DNA from: DATMER01 sp963741305
GTDB taxonomy: Bacteria; Acidobacteriota; Thermoanaerobaculia; Multivoradales; UBA5704
DNA length: 64,000 nucleotides
Assembly (NCBI GenBank): GCA_963741305.1
Contig: CAVUHL010000003.1
Location: 4,712,001 to 4,776,000, forward strand
Direction of reading: 5' to 3'
Positions 52,301 through 61,600 of the stretch are shown here, one piece after another. How positions within the stretch are numbered: the stretch's first letter is position 1; every line of letters begins with the position of its first letter. The notes under the pieces were generated by a model. It saw only the letters and a list, made by a program, of their open reading frames with translations, was not told the origin of the DNA and ran no database searches. The position numbers and the translations under genes are program-made.

Positions 52301-52591
52301 CTTCTGACCGGCTCGGACCTCGATGCGGTAGCTTCCAGGAGCCAGCACCAGGATCTCCGGGCCCCAGCGACCGTTCGGGGCATCGGCCACGAGCCCTCCG
52401 GCCGCCACACGTAGATCGATGCCTTGCTGCTCGACGAGGACGAGAACCGGTTCCGTCTCTACTTCGATGTCATGGACGTGCTTCTCCTCCGCCGCGAGCA
52501 CGCGTTCGCGGGACTGCCCGGGTACGAGTTGTTCGCTGCCCTCCAGAATCGTTCCGGCGAGCAGCAACAGGGCCGCGGAGCGGCGTCTCAT
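49400..52591 (-). CDS. secreted TPR-CHAT cysteine peptidase
   Basis: A 1063-aa protein with an N-terminal signal or anchor (LLLLAGTILEG). A beta domain of pre-peptidase C-terminal type (~30-110) leads into about ten TPR units (~140-560). The C-terminal CHAT (caspase-like) domain has catalytic His923 in HFATHG and Cys972 in LSGCRTALG, and ends with GSLWPVQD. The length and order match large bacterial TPR-CHAT proteins. It is in one strand run between the metalloprotease gene and the sigma/anti-sigma genes. CHAT proteases cut defined partner proteins in other systems; the partner here is unknown, and the small protein next door is a candidate. Confidence 0.93.
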   Translation of the reverse strand: MRRRSAALLLLAGTILEGSEQLVPGQSRERVLAAEEKHVHDIEVETEPVLVLVEQQGIDLRVAAGGLVADAPNGRWGPEILVLAPGSYRIEVRAGQKGVPPGRYTIRAEVLDAKRAAAMQAMSRAGQLVAGSPEAQSEALSAYREAVAAWSALGERRWEAEAMLDLAVLELLTGDLRVATADFRDALALWRTLSEPRRVAEVSHLLGRALRDSGEMETARRVLEEASALWRSLGEKAEENKTRNELCLLDLTSGALPVARACFEALLPSCRESGNRVCEAEVLNSLGGVFDQMGESDAALDRYGKALALWQTLGDRTEEARTLNNIAVVHRTLGEWQEALRLYGQARELLPMVSDRVQKAALLNNVGFAYNSLGEPKRALILFEDALKLRRETGERRGEVITLNNLGTAWRELGDLEQALERHREALQRAVALDDLRQQAFSRLGLAQVHLEIGDPAAALRELDLPLSYFRETGFRIREVQALQLEGRALALAGRPQEALPRLRQVLERHRTLRDRAGEVEALHALATVERSLGLLAEARDHAEQAIARVEELRTGFVSPELRAAFLATRRRAYELRIDLFMDRHAADPGGGHDWAAFEMSERARARTLIDSLHGGASRTGSAAPAALLERRRSLRRRLSAMIGGGKGSEREIETLLGELDGVEAEIRRHDPLYAAFREPPSIARGEIARLLDPGTLLLEYALGEERSFLWALDADCLYSFVLPPRKEIESLVRQAYEEVSTVDSGVGNHDEAARRLGRILLGPVWDQAAKVQRLVVVPDGALHVLPFATLPVPDPGRSWDAPGVHLPLVESQEVAYLPSLTTLALERRRLEGRPPAPKWAAVLADPVFSPADLRLGASTRATLANGSPPAFERLPSSRREADAISTLAPDGQVWKAIGLGASREAALSGDLRSYRVIHFATHGVADTRNPELSGLVLSLVDAAGGSREGFLGLADIYELDLAADLVVLSGCRTALGKEVRGEGLMGLTRGFLYAGVPRVVGSLWPVQDRTAAELMSRFYKAMWQGGLRPAAALREAQRSLRKEPRYRDAYSWAGFVLQGDWR

Positions 52592-52654
52592 TCAGCCCCT
52601 CCGTCCAGAGTGGTTTCTTCAACTATAACCGGTGTCTGCTCGCTCACCGGATGG

Positions 52655-54385
52655 TCACCCAAGCAGGCGAGCACGGCATCGACCGCCTACGGGCAGGGAC
52701 GCTGGGACGGGGATCTTGCGTGACTCCGCTGCGGCGACAAGCTCCCTGCAATGCGGGGTGCCGTTGGCGAGCTTGCCATCGGTATCGTCGGCGACAAAGC
52801 TGAGCTTCACCGCATCCGGGATGTTTGAGGGATCCGACGCCGCTGCCGCCAACACCAAGCTCCGTGCGAGACGAAAAGACTCCGCCTCGGAGAAGGTCTT
52901 CTGTAGCTGCTGGACGAGCTGCCAGACGAATTGGGCGTACCGCTTGCCCTGTGCGTGATCGTCTTCATTAAATACATCCGGCGGCCACATGTCCACCGCG
53001 TTCGCCTCACGAAAGCAGGTGCCCGGCCCAAAGAAGTCGCGCCCGTAGCAAGATTGGCGGGTGAGCAATAGCGCTATGGCGTCACTAAAGCCTTCACTGT
53101 AGGGGTTGTCAGACTTCCCACCGTGCCAGTAGTCCACGGCATGCCCATACTCGTGGGCGACAACATCGGAGTAAGCCGTATTGGGGCAAATGCACCCCGC
53201 CACGAAGAAGTTGATCGACAACGGTTCACTTTCGAAGAAAGCACTGCAGGCGCCAGCGAGGTTCACGTTGACCGGCAGCTTCGCGACAAGCGCTGGCGGC
53301 AGGCGATCGAGGATACTCCGCGCGAACTGATAGGTCGCATTCGTCCAAAAGTAGGCGCTGGCCTGCGCTAGCTTCAGCTCCTCGGAGGGCAAGGCAAGGA
53401 AGATCAGATCGATCGGACTTCCGGACACGCCGCTGCCCTTCGCCACCATCTCGGCGCCAGCCTCGTTGTTCACCACGCACCTGGGACCCGCAAGGGTCGA
53501 GGTGATCGTGGCCATTCCTCCCCCATCAAGGTAGCTGTAGCGCCCATCCAGACCGGCCACCTGCATCGTCCCGCCAGGAACGCGAGTCACCTCGACCTCT
53601 GATACGGGACGCTTGGAGGTAGAAAATGGTTTGAATGGGCTGGCTTCCCAGATCGTGCCACTGACGGTCCCGGAGTGACCGAAGGAGATGAGATTCTCGG
53701 CTTGGAGGACTTGCGGCTGCCCCACCGCGGCCACCCAGTAGCGACGAGCCTTGGGATCGGTGCGCGAGGTGGACCTGATCGTCAAAGTCCAGGCGAGGCG
53801 GCCCACGAGAGAGGGCTCCACCCAGACCTCGAGCTCCGGCGGGCTCACCTGGAGATCGACCGGCCCGAAGTCCTCCTGTGCTCTCTGGCGCGTAACTGCA
53901 ATGGCCGTTTCGGCCGGCACGATCGGCTCACGCGCATCGACCGAGAGGGGGACACTGCGCTTGCGGATATACTGCATGTTCCCCTTAGCGCTTACCACCC
54001 CGAACGCGTCGCTGCATTTGGAGATCGGGACGCCATGGTACGTGAGGGGGTAAAGGACAAACCACTTCGCGGCCCCCGCGTCGGCCGGGTCGGACATCAC
54101 GGGGGTCGCCACGCCTTGCGACAGGGTCACCCCTGCGGGCAGTCCGGCTTGGATGAGCAACCCAAGGCGGGACCCGGGATCCGCGAGTGTTCCGAGCTCA
54201 TCACGAGGAATTCGCCCCTCTACTTCCTCAAGCTCAGCGCCTGGGCAGGGGTTCCCAGCGAGGTCTGCCTTCCGACCAGCATGCGGGCTCGCGTCCTGCT
54301 GGCCCGCAACAGGCGTGATTTCTCCTTGCGCTACAACACCGAGCGATCCGACGAGCAGAAACAGGGCTGCGAAGCTGCGCCTCAT
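52655..54385 (-). CDS. secreted gluzincin metalloprotease (HExxH)
   Basis: A 576-aa protein with a signal peptide (ALFLLVGSLGVVAQG). The N-terminal half is propeptide-like with an FTP-type segment. The catalytic motif is VAHEYGHAV (His411, Glu412, His415), and YSEGFSDAIALLL places the third ligand at Glu431, close to the thermolysin (M4) or M36 arrangement. ATG 54385 has GAGGAG 7-8 nt upstream. A perfect 10-bp hairpin lies 50 bp upstream. It is the first gene of the run that includes the CHAT protease. Confidence 0.88.
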   Translation of the reverse strand: MRRSFAALFLLVGSLGVVAQGEITPVAGQQDASPHAGRKADLAGNPCPGAELEEVEGRIPRDELGTLADPGSRLGLLIQAGLPAGVTLSQGVATPVMSDPADAGAAKWFVLYPLTYHGVPISKCSDAFGVVSAKGNMQYIRKRSVPLSVDAREPIVPAETAIAVTRQRAQEDFGPVDLQVSPPELEVWVEPSLVGRLAWTLTIRSTSRTDPKARRYWVAAVGQPQVLQAENLISFGHSGTVSGTIWEASPFKPFSTSKRPVSEVEVTRVPGGTMQVAGLDGRYSYLDGGGMATITSTLAGPRCVVNNEAGAEMVAKGSGVSGSPIDLIFLALPSEELKLAQASAYFWTNATYQFARSILDRLPPALVAKLPVNVNLAGACSAFFESEPLSINFFVAGCICPNTAYSDVVAHEYGHAVDYWHGGKSDNPYSEGFSDAIALLLTRQSCYGRDFFGPGTCFREANAVDMWPPDVFNEDDHAQGKRYAQFVWQLVQQLQKTFSEAESFRLARSLVLAAAASDPSNIPDAVKLSFVADDTDGKLANGTPHCRELVAAAESRKIPVPASLPVGGRCRARLLG

Positions 54386-54436
54386 GACCAATCTCCTCGA
54401 AAGCGGTTGCTCAAATTATATACACAAATGGCGGGA

Positions 54437-54466
54437 GGGACGGGCCCCCCGGCACGGGCCCGTCCC
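54437..54466. other. perfect 10-bp hairpin upstream of the metalloprotease gene
   Basis: GGGACGGGCC (54437-54446) and GGCCCGTCCC (54457-54466) pair perfectly around a 10-nt loop, about 50 bp before the metalloprotease start. It could be an operator or leader hairpin. Confidence 0.65.
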
Positions 54467-54501
54467 CGGTTTTGAAAGGAAGTACATCGATTGTCAAAGA
54501 A

Positions 54502-54711
54502 CCCTTCGCGGCGCTCTCCCCCGAATTCCTCGCGACCTCCCCCGAGCTCCGCGCCACCCACCCCGCCTCCCTGCTCCCCTCCCCTTGTCACGCTGACGGC
54601 ACAAACCATTTCCGCGCATCGCCCCCCAGTTTCCGCGCCGTCTCCCCCACGTTCCTTTATCGCGCCCCTTGCTTCCGTAGAACGCGCCCAACCCAGGGAA
54701 GACCGCACCCC
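54502..54711. repeat. 21-bp-period tandem array (array 4), ~10 degenerate units
   Basis: Units start at 54502 and every 21 bp to 54691. Most have TTCC at positions 4-7, a CGCG/CGC kernel and CCCCC at the end; the units at 54565 and 54586 are degenerate. It fills most of the 530-bp gap between the metalloprotease and the + strand gene at 54918. The rest of that gap holds the hairpin at 54437 and the promoter at 54790. Confidence 0.8.
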
Positions 54712-54789
54712 GACTCCATTTGCTGTGGCGCAAAATGATTATACAGACTATTTGGCCGGCACAAAACTCAACTTCTTCCAAAAACGGTC

Positions 54790-54819
54790 TTGACAGACGC
54801 CTTGAAGGCGAATTACATT
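54790..54819 (+). promoter_or_regulatory. sigma-70-type promoter for the 54918-55529 gene pair
   Basis: TTGACA at 54790-54795 and TACATT at 54814-54819 with an 18-bp spacer. The leader then holds a CCTGCTC/GAGCAGG hairpin (54875-54897) before the first gene. Confidence 0.6.
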
Positions 54820-54917
54820 CTTGGCGACTCGACGGACGTACATCGTCGAACTAGAGTGAAAAGGAGGCTAATCTCCTGCTCTCATGGAGGGAGCAGGTCT
54901 TTGAAAGAGAGGTTGTC

Positions 54918-55103
54918 ATGCAGAAGAAGCAAAAATGGCAAACGCGCGGAGGGAAGCTCGTGGTGTCGCGGTTGAAGAGCGGCCGGGTTCAGGTCGCTTA
55001 CGACCTGCGCCACGGGGAGACCATCGCCGACGGGGACCGAGTGGTCCGCGTCACCCGACTCACCCGCCTGTCGGTGACCAGTCCGGTCACCGAGGGCAGC
55101 TAA
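54918..55103 (+). CDS. 61-aa basic protein of unknown function
   Basis: A 61-residue protein, basic and beta-rich (GGKLVVSRLKSGRVQVAYDLRHG, then RVVRVTRLTRLSV), with no signal peptide. AGAGAGG lies 4-8 nt before the ATG. It lies 33 bp upstream of the 130-aa GPRN-family gene on the same strand and shares its promoter. No family was recognised. Confidence 0.65.
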   Translation: MQKKQKWQTRGGKLVVSRLKSGRVQVAYDLRHGETIADGDRVVRVTRLTRLSVTSPVTEGS

Positions 55104-55136
55104 ACCCGGAGAGATCCGGAGAAAAGGAGAGAGAGC

Positions 55137-55529
55137 ATGTCGAACAATTCGTCCATCGCGGATCACCTGACTGACTGGCAGCGTCTGGATCAGTCGGTCA
55201 CCGCCACCACCCCGGAGGAGCTGCCTCCGGACGTCACGGGCCTGCAGGGGAAGCTCCAGGTCACGATCCTCGACACGACGCAGATTCTGGCCAGCCAGGA
55301 CAGCCATCGTGGCGGCCTGCGGGGGGACACGAAGCGCCTGCGGGAGCTGCTGGTGCGCGGACAGGACCTGGCGCGCCAGATCCGTTCGATGATCCGGGGC
55401 CACCTGGGCCCGCGCAACGAGAAGCTGGCCGAGTACCGCATCCACGTCCTCGGCCGGCCGCGGGGCCTGCCGCCCTCGCCGCCGCCGGAGCCGTTGCCGG
55501 AGGATGTGAAGCCGGCGGCTGCCGAATGA
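55137..55529 (+). CDS. small helical protein, GPRN family (paralogue of 21919-22302)
   Basis: A 130-aa helical protein. The block LLVRGQDLARQIRSMIRGHLGPRN with KLAEYRIHVLGRPRGLP repeats the C-terminal half of the 127-aa protein at 21919, and a Pro/Glu-rich tail follows in both. The N-terminus is unrelated. AGGAGAGAG precedes the ATG. Two paralogues next to two 21-bp arrays hint at a repeated small module. Function unknown. Confidence 0.78.
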   Translation: MSNNSSIADHLTDWQRLDQSVTATTPEELPPDVTGLQGKLQVTILDTTQILASQDSHRGGLRGDTKRLRELLVRGQDLARQIRSMIRGHLGPRNEKLAEYRIHVLGRPRGLPPSPPPEPLPEDVKPAAAE

Positions 55530-55557
55530 AGTCCTGACCGCAGTCCCGCAGCAAAAC

Positions 55558-55588
55558 GGAGGGGCCGTGCCGTCCGGCGGCCCCTCCG
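55558..55588 (+). terminator. terminator hairpin after the GPRN gene
   Basis: CGGAGGGGCCG (55558-55568) and CGGCCCCTCCG (55578-55588) pair around a short loop, 29 bp after the stop codon. The U tract is weak. Confidence 0.65.
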
Positions 55589-55636
55589 CCGTTCCTTGAA
55601 AATTGAAATCACGCAGAAAAAGGCGGCTCTTTTGTT

Positions 55637-55678
55637 GAGGCGGCCCACGGCGGGATTGCGTCCGCCGCAGGCCGCCTT
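55637..55678. terminator. bidirectional terminator at the end of the second NRPS
   Basis: AGGCGGCC and GGCCGCCT stems bracket an inner CGGCGG/CCGCCG hairpin just after the NRPS stop codon. T-rich runs lie on both sides. Confidence 0.65.
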
Positions 55679-55684
55679 CTCTTT

Positions 55685-58600
55685 TTACGCCTCGGCATTC
55701 AAAGCCATCGCCGCTTCTTCCTCGCTCAGCCCTTCGATCTGCGCCAGCAAGGCGTCCTCGAGGATCGCAGCCATCTGCGCGACCGTCGAAGCCTCGAAGA
55801 GGACGCGCAGGGGGAGGTCCACCTGGAAAGCGTCCTGGATGCGGGCAAGCAATTGGGGGGCGAGGAGGGAGTGGCCTCCCAGATCGAAGAAGTCGTCGTA
55901 GAGGCCCACGTGCTCGATCCCGAGGAGCTGATTCCAGAGGCCGGCCAGCAGCTCCTCGGTCGGCGATGTGGGCAGCGCGAAGGGGCGGGAGGGTCCTTCG
56001 GGCTCGGGAAGGGCGCGGCGGTCCACCTTGCCGCTGGGAGTCAAGGGCAGAGTTTCGAGCAGCACGATGTCCGGCGGCACCATGTAGGCGGGGAGCCGGT
56101 CCTTGAGCCAGGCCCGCAGGCCGGCGGGTTCGGCCGGCCCCGTCACATAGGCGGCCAAGCGTGCTCCTCGGGCTACTACTGCGGCGTCACGGACCTCGGG
56201 GTGACTGGAGAGGACGGCTGCGATCTCGGCGGGCTCGATGCGGAAGCCCCGGATCTTCACCTGGTCGTCCGCCCGTCCGGCGAAGTCGAGGCGGCCGGCC
56301 GGGAGCCAGCGGGCGAGGTCGCCCGTCCGATAGAGCCTCTCTCCACCCGGCGCGGGCACGAAGCGCTCGGCGGTCAGGTCCGGACGGTTCAGATAGCCCC
56401 GCGCCACTCCCGCTCCTCCCAGGTAGACCTCTCCGGGCACGCCGGGAGGCACCGGCCGCATCTCGCGGTCCAGGATCCAGGCCTGCACCCCGCGGATCGG
56501 GCGGCCGATGGTCAGGTCGGCCGGATCGCGCAGCCGGCAGACACTCGCGATGACGGTGTTCTCGGTGGGGCCGTAGGTGTCCAGCACGGTCAGGCGGTCT
56601 CCTCCGGCAGCCAGCCAGTCTCCCATCGGACCGGGCAGCGCCTTTTCTCCCCCGATGATGAGCAGCCGCAGCGCCGGCGGCAGGGGCACGCCCGCGGCGA
56701 GGGCCGGAGCCAGCTCGTGGCCGTAGGCCGCGGGGAGGTCGAGCACCGTGATCCCCAAGTCCCGGCAGCGGGCGAGGAAGTGCGCCGGCGAGGCGATCAT
56801 CTCGTCGTCCCGCAGCACAAGCGTCGCCCCCGAGGTCAGGCAGGTGAAGATCTCTTCGACGCTGATGTCGAAGCTCAGAGGCGCGAACTGCAGCACCCGG
56901 TCTCCCGGCGCGAAGCCGTAGAGACCGAGGCAGGTGGTGACGAAGCGGCTCAGGGAGGCGTGCTCGATCATCACCCCCTTGGGCGTCCCGGTGGAGCCAG
57001 AGGTATAGAGGACGTAGGCCATGTTGCGGAGGTCTGGGCCCTCACCCCCCGGCCCCCTCTCCCGGTCCCTCACCGAGCCTGCGGCTCGGCCCATCCTCCC
57101 CGGGAGAGGGGGAGACTTGGTCAGGAATGCTTTGTCCACCACGAGCCGGGTGCCCGACTCCTCGACGAGGCGGGCGAGGCGGGCGGGTGGCAGGGCGGGA
57201 TCGAGCGGCAGATAGCCGGCTCCCGCTCTCAGGATGCCCAGGAGCGCCACGATCTGGGCGGGGGAGCGCTCCATTGCGATCCCCACGACCGTCTCCGGAC
57301 CCACGCCGCGGCGGCGCAGCTCAGCGGCCAAGCCATCTGCCCGGTCGACCAGCTCCGCGTAGGTGAGCCACTCGTCCCCCATCTCCACGGCCAATGCATC
57401 GGGCGTGCGCTCCGCCTGAATGGCGATCCGATCGGGTACGGTCAGCAGGTCTTCCGGCGCCTTGGCTGGCACCCCGGTCCCCCACTCGCGCAGGAGCTGA
57501 TGGCGCTCTCCGCCGGTCAGCAGCGGCAGGTCGGAGAGGCGCGCTCCGGGATCGGCCATGGCGGCGGCCAACAGCGTGATCAACTGGCGCGAGAGGCGGA
57601 CCGCGGTGGTGCGGTCGAAGAGGTCCGTCGCGTACTTGATCCAACCCGATTCTCCTTCGATCCAGAGAGCCAGGTCGCCGGGGATGCGGTCGGTCTCGGC
57701 CGCGGCGAAGGGATGGAACGTGAGCCCCCGCGCCTCGCAGGAAGGCAGCGCGAAGTTCTGGACGCCGAAGAGCACCTGGAAGAGCGGCGTGCGCGAAAGA
57801 TCGCGCTCCGGCTCCAGCGCTTCCAGCAGGCGCTCGAAGGGCAGCTCCTGGTGCTCGAACGCTTCCAGAGTGCTCTCCCGGACGCGGGCCAGCAGGCCGC
57901 GGAAGTCCGGGTCTCCCGCGAGGTCCACGGGCAGTGCCAGGGTGTTCACGAAGAGGCCCAGCAGGTGCTCCAGCGCCTCGCGGCGGCGATTGGCCACGAA
58001 GGTGCCGACGTTGAAGCCGTACTGATCCGCGTGGCGGGCGAGCAGCGCGGACCAGGCCGCGAGCCCGGCCATGAAGAGGGTGACGCCCTCGCGGGCGGCG
58101 AAAGCACGGAGCTCCGGCGGGATTTCCAGGGGTACCAGCGCGCCGCGCGAGGATTGCACCGCGGGCCGCGGCCGGTCAGTGGGCAGCGCCAGGGTGCGGG
58201 ACACGCCGTCGAGCCGCGACTTCCAGGATTCGACCTGGGCCTCGGCGGCCGGCCCGGCCAACCACTCGCACTGCCAGGCGGCGTAGTCGGCGTACTGGAC
58301 CGGCAGCTCCGGCAGGACCGCGCCACCGTAGAGCGCCGCCAGCTCGCGGATGAAGACCCCGAAGGACCAGCCGTCGAACACGATGTGATGGACGGTGATG
58401 AGAAGCCGGTGCTTGTCCTCACCCAGCCGCAGCAGGGCGAGCCTGAACAGAGGACCCGCGGCGAGATCGAAAGGCCGGTCCTCGATCTCCACTCCCGCCA
58501 GGGAGAGCGAGGTGGGAACCACGACCGCGACCGGCCGTCCTCCCTTGGATGGGAAGACGGTGCACAGCACCTCGTGGCGGCGGACGATCTCCGACAGCGC

Positions 58601-61600
58601 ACCTTCCAGCGCCGCGGGTTCGAGAGGGCCTTCCAGGTCCAGGGAGAGAGGCAGGGTGTAGGCCGGATCGCCGGGGTCGAGCTGCATCAGGAACCACTGC
58701 CGGAGCTGCGAGGCGGACAGCGGCAGGTCGCCCTCGCGGTGGATGGGGACCAACGGCGGCTCGGCAGAAACCGGAGACTCGGCGGACAGGGCTGCTGCCA
58801 GGCCGGCCACGGTGGGCGCCTGGAAGAGGGTGCGGAGATGCACTTCGATTCCGAACGATTCGCGCAGCCGCGCCATGAGCTGGGTGGCGAGGAGGGAGTG
58901 GCCTCCCAGGTCGAAGAAGCTGTCGTTGACGCCTAGGCGCTCGATCCCCAGGACTTCGCGCCAGATCGCCAGGAGACGCTCCTCGGCGGGAGTCGTGGCA
59001 GCGTCTTCGGAGCCCTCCCGGCGCGGGGCGGGAAGGGCACGGCGGTCGAGCTTGCCGTTGGGCGTGACCGGCAGCTCGTCGAGGGTGACGAAGGCGGAGG
59101 GGATCATGTAGTCGGGCAGGGTGCGGCGGAGGTGAGCGGCGAGATCGGAGGGGTTGCGGCAGACCACGTAGGCCACGAGGTGGTCTTCACGTACAACCAC
59201 GGCAGCCTCCCGGACCTCGGGGTGGCGTGCGAGAGCCGCCTCGATCTCTCCCAGCTCGATGCGGAAGCCCCGGATCTTCACCTGCTGGTCGGCCCTGCCC
59301 AGGAACTCCAGGTTGCCATCCGGGAAAGCCCTGGCTCGGTCGCCGGTGCAATAAAGACGTGCTCCGGGCTCGGCCGAGAACGGATCGGGGAGGAAGGCCG
59401 CCGCGGTCAGGTCCGGCTGGCCTGCGTAGCCCACGCAGAGGCAGTCGCCTCCAATGTGGAGGTCGCCCGGAGCACCGATCGGGCATGGCTCGAAAGCAGC
59501 GTCCAAGACATGGTAGCGGGCGTTCGCGATGGGCCGGCCGTAGGGGATGCTCGGCCAGCGCGGGTCCACCTCCGCGATCGGATACCAGTTGGACCAGACC
59601 GTGGCCTCGGTCGCGCCGCCCAGGCTCACCACCCTCGCGCCGGGGAAGGCCGACCGCACCCGGTCCGGCAGGGTCACGGGGATCCAGTCGCCCGAGAGCA
59701 TCACCAGGCGCAGCCGGCTGGCCTTTCCAGCGGAAAACAGCGGCGCGAGCTGCACCAGGGCCGCAGGCGCCGAGTCCCAGATCGTCACCCGGTGCAGTGC
59801 CCGCAACAGCTCCTCGGGGTCGCGCAGGTCTTCCTCCGAGGCCACGTGGATCGAGCCGCCCGCGGCCAGCACGCCGAAGACGTCCCACACGGACAGGTCG
59901 AAGGCGAGCGAGGTGACGAAGAGGACGCGGTCCTCAGGCCCGACTCCGAACGCCGGGTTGAGCCACTGGATCAGGTTCGCCACCGGACGGTGCTGGACCG
60001 CGATCCCCTTGGGCCGGCCGGTCGAGCCCGAGGTATGGATGACATAGGCCACGCTCTCCGTAGTTGCCGCCGCCGGCAGGCGATCGGCCGGCCGCCGCTC
60101 CACGTGCCACCCGGTCCACAAGCGCTTCCGGGCGTCACCGCCTCTCCCCTCACGCAGGATCACGTCGTAGCGGAACCGCAGCTCGTTCTCGAACCCCTCT
60201 TCCCGGCGGAAGATCGAGGCCTCGGCCGGCAGCCCGCGGAACCACTCCTCGTCCAGGCTCAGCACCTTGCCGGGTTGATGATGCCTGGGGTCCGGCACGT
60301 CGGCCACGAGCACCGCGCCCCCGGGCGCGAGCTTCGCCAGCGCCTCCGTCAGCACCTGCCGCAGATACCTCCGCCCCGGAAAGAACTGCACCGTGCTCGC
60401 CAGGAGAACGAGATCGAAGCTGGTATCTACCTCGCCCAACCCCCCGATCTCGTGCGCGAAGCCGGTGCGCAGCTCGACTTGCAGGCCATGCCGGCGGGCA
60501 TGCTCGCGGTTGCGCTCCTGGGTCAGCGGCGAGGGGTCGAGGCCCACGCAACGGCAACCCCGCCCCACCATCTCCCACAGAAGAAGGCCGGAGCCGCAGC
60601 CGATCTCCAGCACCCGCGCGCCGGGACGGAGCCACGGCCCCGCCAGGGCGAGGACGCGGTCCCGGTACTCGTCCACCTCGGCCTCCGAGAACGGCAGGCC
60701 GGTCACGCTGCTGACGAAGCCGCCGGCCGTGACCCGGTCCACGGCGCTCTCGGCCAGGTGATCGAAGAGGGCGCGCACGGCCTCCGCATCCAGCGGCTCG
60801 GGCGGCGGCTCGGGCTCCAGGACGTCCAGGCAGATGACGTGGTCCAGGTCCGGAAGCCGCCACTGCAATTCCTCCGCGGCGGGCAGCAGCGCGGCGCGGG
60901 TGAGCATGGCGCGGGCACCGGTCGCGGCGAGGATCGCCTCCACCCGGTCGGCCGGCCAGGCCGCGTCGCAGGGCAGATAGGTGCCGCCCGCCTTGAGCAC
61001 GCCGAGCACGGCCGCGATCATGTCGAGCGAGCGCTCCATCCACACGCCCACGGGGCCTGCTTCGATCTCGCGCAGCAGGTGCGCGATGCGGTTCGCCCGC
61101 TCCTCCAGGCTGCCATAGGTGATCCGCTCATCCTTCCAGAGCGCGGCCAGGGCGGCGGGAAGGCGATCCACCCGGGCCTCGAAGAATTGATGGACGAGCG
61201 CCTCTTCGGAGAACGGCACGCGGGTGTCGTTCCACTCCCGCAGGGCCTGATGACGCTCGGCCGGGGTGAGCAGCTCGATCGCGGACAGGCGCGCTCCGGG
61301 GCCGGCGGTCACCTGCTCCAGCACATGAACCAGGTGGATGGCGAGGCGCTGCACGGTCGTACGGTCGAAGAGGTCGGCGCTGTGCTCCAAGAGCCCGGAG
61401 AGCCCGGTATCACCTCCAGAGAGCGAGAGGGTGAGGTCGAACTTGGCGATGGGGAGGGCGAGGTCCAGCGGCCTGGCCACGATCCCGGGGAGGACCAGGG
61501 GCACGGTGGGGGCGTCCTGGAAGGCGATCATGACCTGGACCAGCGGCTGCCGGCTCATGTCGCGCTCGGGCCGCAGCTCGTCCACGATCCTCTCGAAGGG

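Noticed and set aside
55685..55750. Thioesterase at the end of the second NRPS
   Set aside because: Only a carrier domain and a ~20-residue acidic helix follow; no GxSxG motif.
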